Shown here: piece by piece, positions 42,424-53,172 of the stretch
Layout of the letters: the number at the start of each line of letters is the position of its first letter
Position numbering within the stretch: position 1 is the first letter of the stretch
Source of the DNA: Holothuria scabra
Lineage: Eukaryota; Echinodermata; Holothuroidea; Aspidochirotida; Holothuriidae
Direction of reading: 5' to 3'
NCBI GenBank assembly: GCA_037179385.1
Contig: CM074195.1
Span: 6,990,938 to 7,054,937, forward strand
Length of the DNA stretch: 64,000 nt
The notes under the pieces: generated by a model
Databases searched by the model: none
Seen by the model: only the letters and a program-made list of their open reading frames with translations
What the model was told of the DNA's origin: nothing
Program-made: the position numbers and the translations under genes

Positions 42424-43093
42424 TGTTACGGCTTGGTCGCAATTCAAACCAATAACAGCGAAAGACCACAGAAGAGCGAGATTAAAATGAACAACTTAAT
42501 TATTATTTACCTCTTACTTCATTAAATTTACAACAATTAATCTTAAATCTACTCACAATCTTTTACGGCTTAAGGTATCACTCTTTGTCCAAGGGGTAGT
42601 TTTGTTAGCCTCGATTGTACAGCAGCACAGCGTAGGACTCGGTTCCGCGAAGGCAGGATGAAGACTATAGTGATCGGTAAATGGCGACACAATTACAGCG
42701 TTAGGCGGCGAAGCAGGCGTCTGGTCTCTGTATTATCTGTGTATCTTCTGTTCTCTTCTCTCCCGTCACACTGCTTGCATGACCTTTTATATATCTGGTA
42801 GTTCTTCCAGAAAAGTCTGGAACTCACTCTAATGGAAACGTCTCGTTTGATCTCGTACAAAACAAACAGCGAACGTTCTGGGCTCGGTAACCCATAACCA
42901 CAAGTTGGCTATCATTAGGCCATTACATCATACAGTAGTTTCCAGTAGGTGATCGTGCATTCTCGTAACTGTGCGAATGTTCTCTGGGGTTACCCGTTGA
43001 ATATGCTCGAGAGAAAACGGCGAAGCTAGCACTTTCTAGAACTTTTCACTCGCTCGTCCAAGGATTCAATCTGGTTGATGTCGTCTCGTAACA
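42424..43093 (-). repeat. 5' LTR of the retrotransposon
   Basis: 670 bp, starting and ending with the inverted 6-mer TGTTAC/GTAACA. In the element's orientation, U3 runs from 43093 to the TATA box at 42786-42794 (TATATAAAA on the minus strand), so transcription should begin about 25-30 bases beyond, near 42757. The region upstream of the TATA box is rich in heat-shock-element cores, listed separately. Confidence 0.92.
42786..43041 (-). promoter_or_regulatory. U3 promoter: TATA box with four heat-shock-element cores upstream
   Basis: The TATA box is at 42786-42794. Going upstream from it on the minus strand are TTCCAGAA (42805-42812), GAACGTTC (42871-42878), GAATGTTC (42975-42982) and TTCTAGAA (43034-43041). 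Each is an inverted pair of the nGAAn unit bound by heat shock factor (TTCnnGAA or GAAnnTTC). The nearest lies about 11 bases from the TATA box. All four are identical in the other LTR. Function in heat or stress induction is inferred from the arrangement. Confidence 0.55.
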
Positions 43094-43499
43094 CAAATGT
43101 GAACACCAATGTACTAGGGATGTATTGAGGCGCGCGAAGCGCACCGAAATTTCTGCCCCTTTGAATATGGAGCTTTTATTTGTTGATATGGAGATTAATA
43201 TATTGCAGAAAACTTTGGAATCTGGGTTTCCTGTGAGGAAGTTTAAAGAGTTGGGGGACTGCTGAAGATTTTGCCATTTCTTCCAATATTGGAGGCAAAT
43301 CTGAGAATGATTGCTTTTCTAAAGTCCCCCGACTGTCTGGCAAAGAGCAAGAGAGGAAAGTCTTACCTTCGATAAAGTGGACCTCGTTTATTATTTTGTT
43401 AACTATAGGCGACTAAATGAATGTTCACATATTTTTCTAATTGAATGCTCATATTTTGAACAAAACAGTGTTCCATGAATGCAGATCGATGTTGCTTTT

Positions 43500-43735
43500 C
43501 ATGTTATTGTTGGCCCACTTTCTTTTTTTTTCTCATTTTTTTCCTTTCCCCTTTCTTTCCATTCCCCTTCTTTTTCGTTTTCCTTTTTTCTTCTGCCTTT
43601 CTTTCCTTCCCTCCTTTTTCTTTTTCCTTTTCCCTTCTTCCCTCTTTTTTCCTCTTTTTCCTTTCTTTCCTTCCATTCCCTTTTCTTCCTTCCCCGTTTT
43701 TCTTGTGTGTGTGTGTGTGTGTGGGGGGGGGGTCA
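43500..43735. repeat. Pyrimidine-rich tract ending in (GT)n and a G-run
   Basis: Over 200 bases of nearly pure C/T on the plus strand (CTTTCTTTCC-type) are followed by about nine GT units (43704-43722) and GGGGGGGG. Frames in three phases remain open purely from composition. It lies inside the right part of the old hAT-like element. Confidence 0.85.
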
Positions 43736-43772
43736 GTTTTACCCCCTGCCCCTCCGGCGGTTACGCCACTTA

Positions 43773-44639
43773 AGGTAGGTTTTGTCTGTAACCATGACAC
43801 ACCAATTTGGTATACTGCAGAAAACATTGTATACATAAAAGTAGGTCAACTTAAAGTTTATATACAAAGACTTCCCTTGTTCGAGATGTCACGTGGATGA
43901 CAACACAAATTAAACAATAACACCACAAGCAGTGCGTACTGTCTTATAATCGCAACACAATTGCAGGTGGGCTTGTTCAAGTTCCATTTTAATGATGTCC
44001 GACGAAAGCGTTGTAAGCGTTTAAGGCTTTTAGGTCAAGTGTAGCTTGCAAACGCCTATCGAATGTTCCTCACCTGTTACATCGAAGATTATCGAGTATT
44101 AAATAAACTTAATTTACTTAACCTCTATTGAAATAGCCAAACATATTACGTCCTATACAGTTGTGTCCATGTTTTCGAAGATGGATGTACGTTTTTAGTA
44201 ACAAAATGCTGAAGTTGGCACAGGTTGCCACTGAGATTTTGAGTGAGGTAAAAAAGTACGTGTCACCTACAACTTTACTATTACCAGTCTTTCAAAGCAG
44301 CACAATAATCATGATGAAACTTTGTATTTCCTTCTTAATTTTTAAAACATCCTCAGTTCTCTGTCTGATTACATCGTATAGCTTCAGGGCAAAAATGAAG
44401 CAATATACATACACACAATTAGCTTTTACATCTAAATAAAAGACTGACAGACATCATTGACAGTCATCAGATTGACCAGACATACAAAAAGAAAAAAATC
44501 CATAAAGTTACGTAACATGTCGGATTTAGCTTGCAGACCATTCAAGTGTACGTTTAGTGGCAATAATGAATTTTCCCGAAGTCATTCACTTGAAAGATCT
44601 TCAAATGATGCAGTCAAGTCCAAGTCGGATACTACAGTC
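43773..44639. repeat. Module block resumes (parallel to 26090-26900)
   Basis: GGTTTTGTCTGTAACCATGA through AGTCCAAGTCGGATAC matches 26098-26900 with moderate divergence. No gene. Confidence 0.65.
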
Positions 44640-46039
44640 TTTGAACTGAAATTCCAGAATATTATGGCAAAGTGTCCCAACAGTTTTGTCCAAGATTGTC
44701 TGAGAATTTCGAGAAGTTAGAACTACTCGCGTCATACAGTAGAAAGTGTCACTTTGTCTTGATGGGTTGATTTGCAAAAGGGAATAAGTTCAAGCGCCCG
44801 ATCGTTCAGGTGGCTGTTCTCAACAGTGACCTGTTTTTGGTTTACACTGTCTTAGCAGGTAAAAATAAAAAGAATATTGAAAAGATGTCCGTGTTTATGT
44901 ATTTAAATTTGTTCAAAACAGTGACGTGTTACCTGATAAGTGCATTTTAGAGAACAGAGGCACTGTTGTATCCTGCCTATTACTTCATTTTAAAGTAATT
45001 TACCGTGTTCTCTCAAGGAAAAATATGCCGTACATGCCAACTCGACGAGACCGACAGTGAAAGATAAGTTTAATCAAACGGTCTACCATTTATTTTGAAA
45101 GCAAATTTGGAAGCCAAACGCAATGAAATTGCTTCGGTTTAAAGAGGGAAAAAGGCATGCGTAACCAGTTTCATGTAACGTAAAAAATGGTGTCACAGGG
45201 GCGCAATTTGCTCCAAAATATGAAAAAAACCAGCCTTAACTAACGATCTACCATCATTATAATTAAAAGCTTGGCTCTCAGATGTGCTTTTAACATTTCA
45301 TGGTAGATCGAAGCGCTCTTTTAGTTAATATTCCGTCTCCTTATCACCAGTTTGCAATAGGAGTCCGACTTTTCTATCCATGGAAGAAATTGTTTTGGCT
45401 ATATGTATATATATAGTATCTATCGGAATAGAACGTATCCTGGCGATTACCCGCGTCTGATAAATATTCAAAAGTCTCCTTCCGTATTTCAAATGTTAAA
45501 TCGTTGGCTCTCAAATTGCCTCCTCCAAGTTGAAACATGTTTTTTAAATGAGTTTGCATCTGGCTTACGAGGTGGAATTGCTAGGGGTTCTGCCGGTACC
45601 TCCGCCCATGGCTTACGAGCTGCAAATTCCCCGCGAATACCTCCAACAGTCTTTTCGATCTTTTTTATCGCCCCGACTCTAAATAAATGTAAACAAATGA
45701 ATCAAACAACACATTAAACACTTTCATTACGCTAAAATCCTCAAACCTGAAAGCCTCCTAAAAAACTTTTCCGAAAAAGTCGGCCCGAAAAATTAACCAA
45801 TATCTATTGAATTTGTTCTCGTAAATAATACGCGTGGAGCTCAGACAATCTTAGACAAAACACCTTGGGACACCCCCGCTCCCCTTCCCAATGTTGACCA
45901 CAGTGAGCCTATTCACGGCATAGTCATTCTTTTAGCACAACATTGAAAAGGGGAGCAGGGGAGGGGGGTTCATGTAAGCCTTTGAACTGAAATTCCAGAA
46001 TATTATGGCAAAGTGTCCCAACAGTTTTGTCCAAGATTG
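44640..46039. mobile_element. Insertion of about 1.3 kb bounded by 59-60 bp direct repeats
   Basis: TTTGAACTGAAATTCCAGAA through TTTTGTCCAAGATTG occurs at 44640-44699 and again at about 45979-46038. The uninterrupted module near 26900 lacks both copies and everything between. The interior includes a hairpin at 45236-45330 (ACGATCTACCAT...ATGGTAGATCG) and another at 45880-45975 (CCGCTCCCCTTCCCAATGTTG and its near complement). It could be a decayed element with short terminal direct repeats or a duplication around two foldback insertions. Confidence 0.45.
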
Positions 46040-46314
46040 TAGCTACACTCAAACCTCCTTTGAGTAAGATAAATCGAGCCGTACGACCTATTCACCTCTT
46101 TGGCTCACTGGCTTTTATCAATACTCTATTGCTTTTGCTGAGCACTATGCACCAAGCACCAAATACACGACCTGCGATCTCATATGGTGCCTCTGTTTAA
46201 ATCGTAAAAAAACAAAGTCACAACATGATGATATCAGTTATTGAAACTGCAATTGATGATCCCATATAGTATGTACACCATATAAAAATGCCATTTCAGA
46301 ATCTCCATTGAATT
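46040..46314. repeat. Module block, short piece
   Basis: CTTTGAGTAAGATAAATCGA through TAAAAATGCCATTTC parallels 26920-27140. No gene. Confidence 0.6.
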
Positions 46315-47599
46315 AACCCAAACCTGGGCGTAGCAAGCGGGGGAGGGGGTGGGGTGGAGAGCGACAGACCCCCAGTGAAAACCCACTTACTGGATTAGCA
46401 AACCCCTTTTCTCATCTCTCCAAATCTCAAAAAGCAGTCTTTCCCGCGAAATTTGAAGTCATTGCAATTTGAAATGCAGTAGTGCTTGCTTATAAATCAT
46501 TTTGATATACTTTTCCGAACGTGGAAATGACAAGATCGGATATTTACGGTACCACATGTCACATCAGAATTACCATATCAAGAGACACCGGCAGCTTTAT
46601 TGCTATTCTTTCATTTCTTTTATACCATTTCTAATTTTCTCCAATGTAAGTTCCTGGTTTTGAAATATATTGTCTAGAAAAAACAACAAAGTTTGGGAAA
46701 CTTTGGAAATGTGATCTGAGAGTGTCAGTTTGTTCACCTTAGATAACATTATATAGCAACAATCGTCACGGTGTTCAGTTGTGCAATCATTCTCAGATTT
46801 GCCATCAATATAGGCAGTACATATTCTTCAAATTCTTCAGTAATCCCCCAAATTTCCTCACAGTAAACTCAGAATCCAAACCTTTCTGCAATAAAAGCTC
46901 CATATCTACAAATATTTGCTTAAAAACATGGAGAAAACTTCGGCGCGCCCACAACTACGTCCCTGCTACAGTGGTGTTCACACTTGAAAGAAAATTGGAA
47001 AATTTGGGTGTTTGTACTTTTCCCCTGAAAAAGTTTATATACCACCTTGCTGCTTAGCTACTACTCACAAGCCCGAGAAATGACAATTCCTGCTCTCTGA
47101 GGGCCCGCCATTTTTGAAGTTTCTGTACGCTTCGCGCCAACTGGGGTTCTCTCCGCTTAGATAGTCTTTCGGGCAAGACTTCACATTTTGCGCAGGGAAT
47201 CATAAGTCTACCATACTTAAATGCTCTCATACACCTATCAAGATATCTTTCAACCATGTCACTTGGGTAGTCTGTAGTTTGGATTGTTAAGTTATTCGAA
47301 ATGTCAAAATGTTATCAATGTTTAACGTTTGCAGAGTGCATAGATGTACTGGAATTGTAATCTAGTGTAGCATTGCTGGCAAAAACGAATATTTCCACCT
47401 TTTTCAGTGGGTAATTTCATTTGAGGAAATAAGTTATGGCATTTCATTTTTTTTAAATAAATTTTCTTCCTAGTAGAAAAGCGACATATTTAGCATAAAA
47501 ATGAAAATTTTGGTCAATGAGATGCATATATGAGGTGCTTATTCCAAAAATTGTTCCGCCCTCGACTTTCATATTGCTTCCTACGCCACCGAACCCAAA
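46315..47599. mobile_element. hAT-like non-autonomous element, 1.27 kb, with exact 8-bp target duplication
   Basis: The 8-mer AACCCAAA flanks it (46315-46322 and 47592-47599). Ends CCTGGGCGTAGCAAGC and, reverse-complemented, CGGTGGCGTAGGAAGC share GGCGTAG-AAGC. The interior is related, in reverse orientation, to the split element at 36204-43769. The minus-strand frame at 47054-47257 (67 codons) has a CxxC pair but no recognisable domain. Confidence 0.65.
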
Positions 47600-48102
47600 T
47601 CATTAATATTCAGCAGCGTTGCCTTCGTCAGGTCTTCTCACGTACTCCAGTCTGCTGAGCACAAATTCATGCCCCATGAAAAGTGCAATCTTTTTAAAAG
47701 GTAGCTTCAAAGAAGGTGCAATAAGGAACGCATTCACTTCGTTTGAGTAAAGTGAGCACAGGGATCTTAACTTATTTCCGTAATACCTAATCTTTTGCTA
47801 AGGCTTTACATATACTGCCACTCATCATTTCGGTTAAGCGCAAGTTTATGTACAGTAATATGTTAAGTCTCACTGACCTGACACAATATAGAATCATTCC
47901 TTAATCATTACTACACCTTATGGACCAGTGGTTCCTTTTATTGCACATGCGGTGAAAGTAACTGACAAAAGCACATTTACTTGATTGAATCAAACGCTGA
48001 CGGTTAGCAAACTGAAGACCTCAGGATTTGATAAGAATAATGTTGTTTCAGCTGTTTTGCACTAACGTAATATAGCGGCTGAAATGTCATTTGCTATAAT
48101 GA
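47600..48102. repeat. Module block, parallel to 27150-27625
   Basis: TTCAGCAGCGTTGCC through GGCTGAAATGTCATTTGCTA matches the module after copy 2. No gene. Confidence 0.6.
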
Positions 48103-48398
48103 AAAGGGCTAGTGATAAAGGCGGTGGCATTTGGAACAATGAGGCTTAACAACCGGGAGGTCTGGAGTTCGATTCCTAGCCGGGTCAAAGTACGGTGGGT
48201 ATTTCATCCAACAGCAATCTATGGTTTTCCCATCTGAACTGGCCTTCCCAAAAATACCAAATTTGATCAAAAATGTTGAATTGGTTGCCATCCGACGTGT
48301 AAATACGTAATTCATAAGCGAACGGCTTCTCCCACATTGGTGGTCGCTTACCGTTGCGAAACAACTGCCCTGGCTTCTAGGCCTGATTATTATTTTGA
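48103..48398 (+). mobile_element. Second SINE family, tRNA-like head with canonical B box
   Basis: An insertion absent from 27620 starts with GGGCTAGTGATAAAGGCGGT and contains GGAGTTCGATTCCTAGCC, a good RNA polymerase III B box, then a tRNA-unrelated body and a tail GATTATTATTTTGATAA. It differs from the Glu-like SINE family elsewhere in the window. The A box is weak (TTTGGAACAATGAGG). Boundaries are approximate. Confidence 0.55.
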
Positions 48399-48439
48399 TA
48401 AAAGTCCGTAACAAGTGTTCCGTAAGGGCTCTACTTAAC

Positions 48440-49851
48440 TTCAGGTGCAGGGGCGGGATTTTATCTCTGAAAGTGGGGCAAATTCGGGCTGACTACCAAA
48501 CGGCGCCGAGGGAGCGCGAAGAGCGCTCCCCTACCGACGTGGGGTCCAGGGGCCCGCCTTAGGGCCCCTTGTGGGGTCCAGGGAAAGCCCCGGTGGTGGT
48601 CTAGGGGCGAAGCCCCCGTGGAAGCTCCTGGGTATTAACGAAATTATATGCCTCAAAACGACTCATTTTATTTTCAACTTTGAATTACATAAGATGGACA
48701 CTTAACAGAACACAAATATTACAATTTGACTTTTTTCAATTATATCCTTATTCCGTATGATTAAAGTCGGCCGGAATCGGTAATACAGAGGGTGCGGGAG
48801 GGAGCATGAATTACTTAAAATTGAGGTTCTTCAGGGGCTCCCTCCTTGGTGCCCCAGATCATTCTTCTTTTCAGAAAGCTAGAGGGCTTTTCATGTGATG
48901 TGAATTCAGCCTTCGTCTACAATTTAACGTTTAAGACACCTCAGTAATGAAACTGAAAGAAATTAGAGGAGGGATGGGCCACTTTTAGCCTTAGCTGAAT
49001 AACGGTGCCCCCTAGAGACATTCTTACTGAAGCACAAACATACTCTGGTTTCCTTTATAGTCTTTCTCAGGTGGCTTTCACAGTGCCGTTACCTGCGGAG
49101 CGCGCCGAAAAAAAAAATAATCTTTACTTGATCTCAATAGTGAAATGGAAAAAAATAGACAAAGAGTGGTCCCTTTTCACTACAGCTGAATGAGGGTGAC
49201 CCCTGAGGATAAGTACTAAGCAAAAACTTACCGTTGGTTTCCTAAAGAGTCCTTTTCATGAGATTTTTATAGAGTCCTTAACTGTAATGGGACTCCCAGA
49301 ACACGCCGAAAAATGGACTTTTGAGACATCTCAATAGAGAAATTTATGAAAATTAGAGAAAGGGTGGGCCAGATTTCACTTCAGCCGAAAAAGGGTGGAG
49401 CTCGAGATTAGGGTCAAATAAGATCATCGTCCTTTCAGAAAGCTTGGGGCACTTGGTCAGAGAAGGGGACCAGAAGACCTACCTGCCCGCCTTTCACTAG
49501 TAACGGTAGACCTGTGTACGGCCCGGGCAATGGTGATAAGTTTCAGTGACAATGGGAGAGATGTTCATCCAGAAGTAACCCTGAATCCTGACATATAAAT
49601 TTAAAACGGGTGCACGCGAAGCGTGCATACATTCATTGGAAGAATATTGTTTTCATTTAGTTTCCAATGCAGTATATGACCTGTCTAAACATTATACAAG
49701 TTAATTAAGTATCATTCGAGTATCTCTGTCGGTTCCATTTTGTATTTTTGTAGCAAAAGCAACCAGACTAAGGCGTAAAAAAATTAAATTCTGGAAAAAA
49801 TTTGGGGGCAAGTGCCCCCGTGCCCCCTGTAATCCCGCCTATGTTCAGGTG
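48440..49851. mobile_element. hAT-like non-autonomous element, 1.40 kb, with exact 8-bp target duplication
   Basis: TTCAGGTG flanks it at 48440-48447 and 49844-49851. Ends CAGGGGCGGGATTTTA and, reverse-complemented, CATAGGCGGGATTACA share GGCGGGATT. GC-rich phrases near 48480-48640 (GGGGTCCAGGGGCCCGCC, GGGGTCCAGGGAAAGCCCC) form short direct repeats. No transposase. The site restores module sequence AACTTCAGGTGTCTCAAC. Confidence 0.75.
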
Positions 49852-51660
49852 TCTCAACTATGAAACCATAACTCACGAAGCCCTCAACCACAATCAAAAC
49901 GATTTTCCTTTTTAATGATATATTGTTTCCATCAGTTAGCAGGAAAATTATTTTATCAACTAGCAATACAGTTATTTTTTTTAATCTTAGCTAATATTTG
50001 CGTGCATTCAACCTTCATTCGGTAATTAAACCTACTGTCGTCCTCATGTTCGTCGAAGCAAAGCAAAATTGGTCTAATTAACTGGAAGTAGAAAAGTATA
50101 CTTGTTGAAGTGAAGGAAATGTTACGTGTTGGTAAATAGTAAGTATTGAAATTGAAGTATGGGCAACTCGTATGTGTTTACATCGGAATATGTAACCTTT
50201 ATCACTATAGATAATGTACAGATAAAAGTAGGGCCTTTCTTATCCCTTAATTTATTTCACTCCTTAAGCAATGAAATTTTATAATCAGATTTATATTGTT
50301 TGGATAAGCTAAGTGAAAGATCGGGTCTTTCTCCTTTTATTCCAGAGATCCTGTCAGTAGTAACACTGGTGTGAACGCAATGCTCTTTGAGTTAATTGCC
50401 CTAAAATCTGTGAATAAATTTAATCATTGATTAAAGTGTTTTCTTTAATTGACAGCATTGACCGTGACAGCAGGCTGGAGAAGGGACCGAGGACCTGTCT
50501 CACAAATTTTGAGAAATCGTTCATTGACTTTTGATTTTTCACACAGTAATTTTGAGAAAATGTGGTCCTGTTTCCTCAATATTGAGAACAACTTACCACC
50601 CTAGGTTGAAAGTCAGATACGGTTAAACAGCGAGGGACTGTGTACCATCATAAAATAATTTTTAAGCATGGGGCGCAGCCCGAGTGCATCGAGCGATAGC
50701 CTTGACCCCAGAGTTCATTGTCCTGTTCAAATGAGCAGTTTTAGTGCTGTTTCATGTTATTCGTTTATGTACTACAACATTGTGACTTACAAAGACTTAA
50801 CAGAAGTAACATTTTGTATGTTAGTAACCACAAATTCAGACAGCACAACCCAGGCAGGTAAAATGGAGTAGTCCAAGATGAACGATTTTTTTTTTTATTA
50901 CAGAGGGATTATTGAATTGAATAACGCACACTAACATAAGCGCAATGGACCAATGAAAGTTGGGGATTTACCCAATTACTAATGAAAATCCGTTCTTCAA
51001 TAAGCTAAATATTGTAATTAATTTTTAACGTGATTTGAAAATTTCTGGACTGATCTTCTGTCTAATCTAATCTGTTACAATTAAGGATAATCGCCTTCAG
51101 CATTTTGGTGTTCCGCGAGCAACTTGGCTCCCGGAATAAATTTTCCTGCGGTACATTTGGTCAACACATTTTACCAATTCAAGAATTCCATTCGTCACAG
51201 ACAAAGAAAATAAAAGGCATAAAAATTTGTGAAAAAACAGTATGATGTCACTCAAGACCAATTTTTCTCTGTGGTAAAACACATTCGTTAGAGTTCCCAG
51301 CTTTCTTTACTTCCGTTTTGAAGAAATTAATGATACAGCAGAAGTAACTGCCAACGAAGCGGTTGATATACCAACAAAACAACTTGATTCAATAGGTCAC
51401 AAAGAAAATAACTTCCATATGCATAAGTGAACGTTACTCATGGACCAAGATTTATAAGTCATATTTGAATAGGTTATTTTTAGACGCTTCTGTCTAAATA
51501 AGTTCAATGGTAATGAATAACTTCAGGAAATGTGTAAGGTGCGGTTCTGACGAAAGCATACCGTACTTCTTTAACTTTACTCGATTATTCGTGTACCTGC
51601 CCCGTCGTCTTCTTATTTAACAAAGTTTTTAGTTTTATTGCCACTTGTTGTTGAAGCAAA
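49852..51660. other. Upstream region of receptor copy 4
   Basis: Mostly without visible features. A short module echo lies near 50690-50750 (CAAATGAGCAGTTTTAGTGC against 17825). A candidate splice acceptor, AAAGTTTTTAG|T, precedes the copy 4 ATG by about 30 bases; no donor was assigned. No TATA box was called. Confidence 0.4.
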
Positions 51661-53172
51661 ATGTTTCACACGATGGATGATGTCAGACTGGTTGTTACTT
51701 TTAATGTGTTGTTTCTCATTTGCTTCAGTAATGGACAGATTTCAGAATTATCTTTCAATACTTCAAGATACAACTATACGAATGACTATTTCGCGTTCGT
51801 CGGTGAAAGTGTTGCGCTGACCTGTACCGTTCCAACAGAGGGAGTAGTTTTCATACACAGGGGCTTTTTTTTGTCTTCTCCATACCAAAGCCTTGTTGAA
51901 TATAGTAACCCATCGGAGACGGTGACGCTGCAGGAAGACATATACTCATTTCAGTCGGATGGTGGAAGCTACAGACTAACTATTCAGAATTTAGATAAAA
52001 ACGACAGCTCTATTTACCAATGTAGATTCTGTAGGCCCTCTGGAGGTTTTCATTGCAGTACTCCGGAAGGTGTGTACCTTGATGTGATTGATAAACATGA
52101 CGAATCACAGGCGCCTGACTATTGTGAGTTGATTAATAACACTAATGGTATACTTTTCACTGGAAATGATCTTATTCTGATATGTCCTGAGCTTTCATTA
52201 ACGCTTACAGCCTCTAAGGATATCCATACATTCAGTGTTGACTTCGAAATAAAGGCAATGGTCACCTTCTTGCAGTTGATAGTTAAGACCGTGACCCCGA
52301 ATTTAAATGGAACAAGTTTATCATGTTTTGACCTTGAAAATAGAGATGTTAGTGAGGATTATTGCAGATATGTGCCAAAAATGTTAGTGTTCAATGAACT
52401 GACAATTACGATAGCTGGTGGCCAGGAAGCAATAGCTAATGGAGAAAATGTGACGTTAACTTGTCTCAGTTATCCTTTCTTATCGAGAGTTATTCAGTGG
52501 GACATAATGGACAGTGATGTAAAGTTTGCAAGCGTTTCTTTTGCGGAAGTAGTCTAAGGAAGTCGAATTACGTTCAGCAATGTCAGTTTTCCTGATTTTG
52601 TGTCCTCATCTCTGACAGTCAGTTGTAATGTAACGATTGGAACAGAAAGAACATTTAAAACGATCAATGTTTATCCAGAGGAAGCAGCAACAATTTATGT
52701 GACATCAGTTGTTTCCGAGGGAAGTTTTACAAGAAGGTCGCCACCATCCACGAAGCTGTCGATGAACATTAATCCGGCGATTATTGTCGTTTCCGCGGTA
52801 GTTGCACTTATGGCATTAGGAGGTGTCATTGCGGTATTAATTTACATCAAGATAATTAAATCTGAGAAAAGGAAAGGGCTTGACGGTAAAAATGTTAAAA
52901 TGCCTCGACATGCCCCTAATTTGAATGAAAATTCGTATTACACGATTGTAGACAGTAAAACAGAAATCAGATTAAAAACTCCCTCTGCTGTGTATGAAGT
53001 AGATGTAAGACAAGTGGAGGAAAGTGCGTATTACTACGCGAAAAACAACGCGGCAACCATCCAATTAGAAAATCGCACCCCTGTTCATATTCCCTCCGTT
53101 GGCGCAGATGAAAGGGGGTTACCACCTACGTATGAAAATGGTCATCTAAAGTGTATTGGCAAGTTCAAATGA
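51661..53172 (+). pseudogene. Copy 4: divergent three-Ig receptor interrupted by a single in-frame TAA, ITIM-bearing tail
   Basis: The frame is continuous for 503 codon positions except TAA at 52555-52557 (position 299), where relatives have CAA (Gln) in a DQGSQITF context. Upstream are a signal peptide (to FSNGQ), Ig domain 1 (C55, C121 in DSSIYQC, extra C124 and C132), a middle module (C155, C175, C222, C235) and the start of domain 3 (C268, W280). Downstream are the rest of domain 3, a stalk, a membrane segment (about 373-396) and a 107-residue tail. The tail has SYYTIV (425-430), which fits the ITIM consensus S/I/V/L-x-Y-x-x-I/V/L, and TYENG, a YxN motif. As read, the product would be a secreted 298-residue protein. 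Alternatives are a recent null allele, readthrough or a sequencing error. An in-frame ATG at 51673 is an alternative start. Confidence 0.75.

Larger units (their letters stand above)
37317..43093 (-). mobile_element. Ty3/gypsy LTR retrotransposon, Gmr1-like domain order, reverse transcriptase missing
   Basis: This 5777-bp element has two 670-bp LTRs starting TGTTAC and ending GTAACA, and is flanked by a 4-bp duplication CAAA (37313-37316 and 43094-43097). The LTRs differ at about five positions by eye, so it is young. On the minus strand the order is Gag with a CCHC knuckle, protease (DTG), integrase, then RNase H. Integrase before RNase H is the order described for the deuterostome Gmr1-like branch of Ty3/gypsy. 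No reverse transcriptase core is found anywhere inside. Two frame breaks (near 40850 and 40420) separate gag-pro from pol. Confidence 0.9.
36204..43769. mobile_element. Old hAT-like element of about 1.8 kb, split by a nested LTR retrotransposon
   Basis: The left end CAGTGGCGTTACCAG and the right end GCGGTTACGCCACTT are inverted. The flanking 8-mers CGGGTAGG and AAGGTAGG agree at 6 of 8. The two parts (36204-37316 and 43098-43769) together resemble, in opposite orientation, the element at 46323-47591 (for example ACCAATGTACTAGGGATGTA against the complement near 46975). An internal phrase, CTACGCCACTG at 37033-37043, suggests another small nested element. No transposase remains. Confidence 0.5.

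Noticed and set aside
43441..43900. Overlapping frames of 99-141 codons rich in Phe, Ser and Pro, and a Lys/Glu-rich minus frame
   Set aside because: Three plus frames and one minus frame are open at once because the DNA is a pyrimidine tract; composition explains them.
47054..47257. 67-codon minus frame with a CxxC pair as a transposase remnant
   Set aside because: It is too short and no transposase motif is visible; related sequence near 37110-37316 is not open.
48150..48190. B box GGAGTTCGATTCC considered as part of a functional tRNA gene
   Set aside because: No cloverleaf with acceptor-stem pairing could be formed and it sits in an insertion with an unrelated body and AT-rich tail, so a SINE is the better call.
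52550..52565. Programmed stop-codon readthrough in copy 4
   Set aside because: The context TAA-GGA does not match known readthrough signals such as a following CARYYA or CTA, so I keep readthrough only as a remote alternative.
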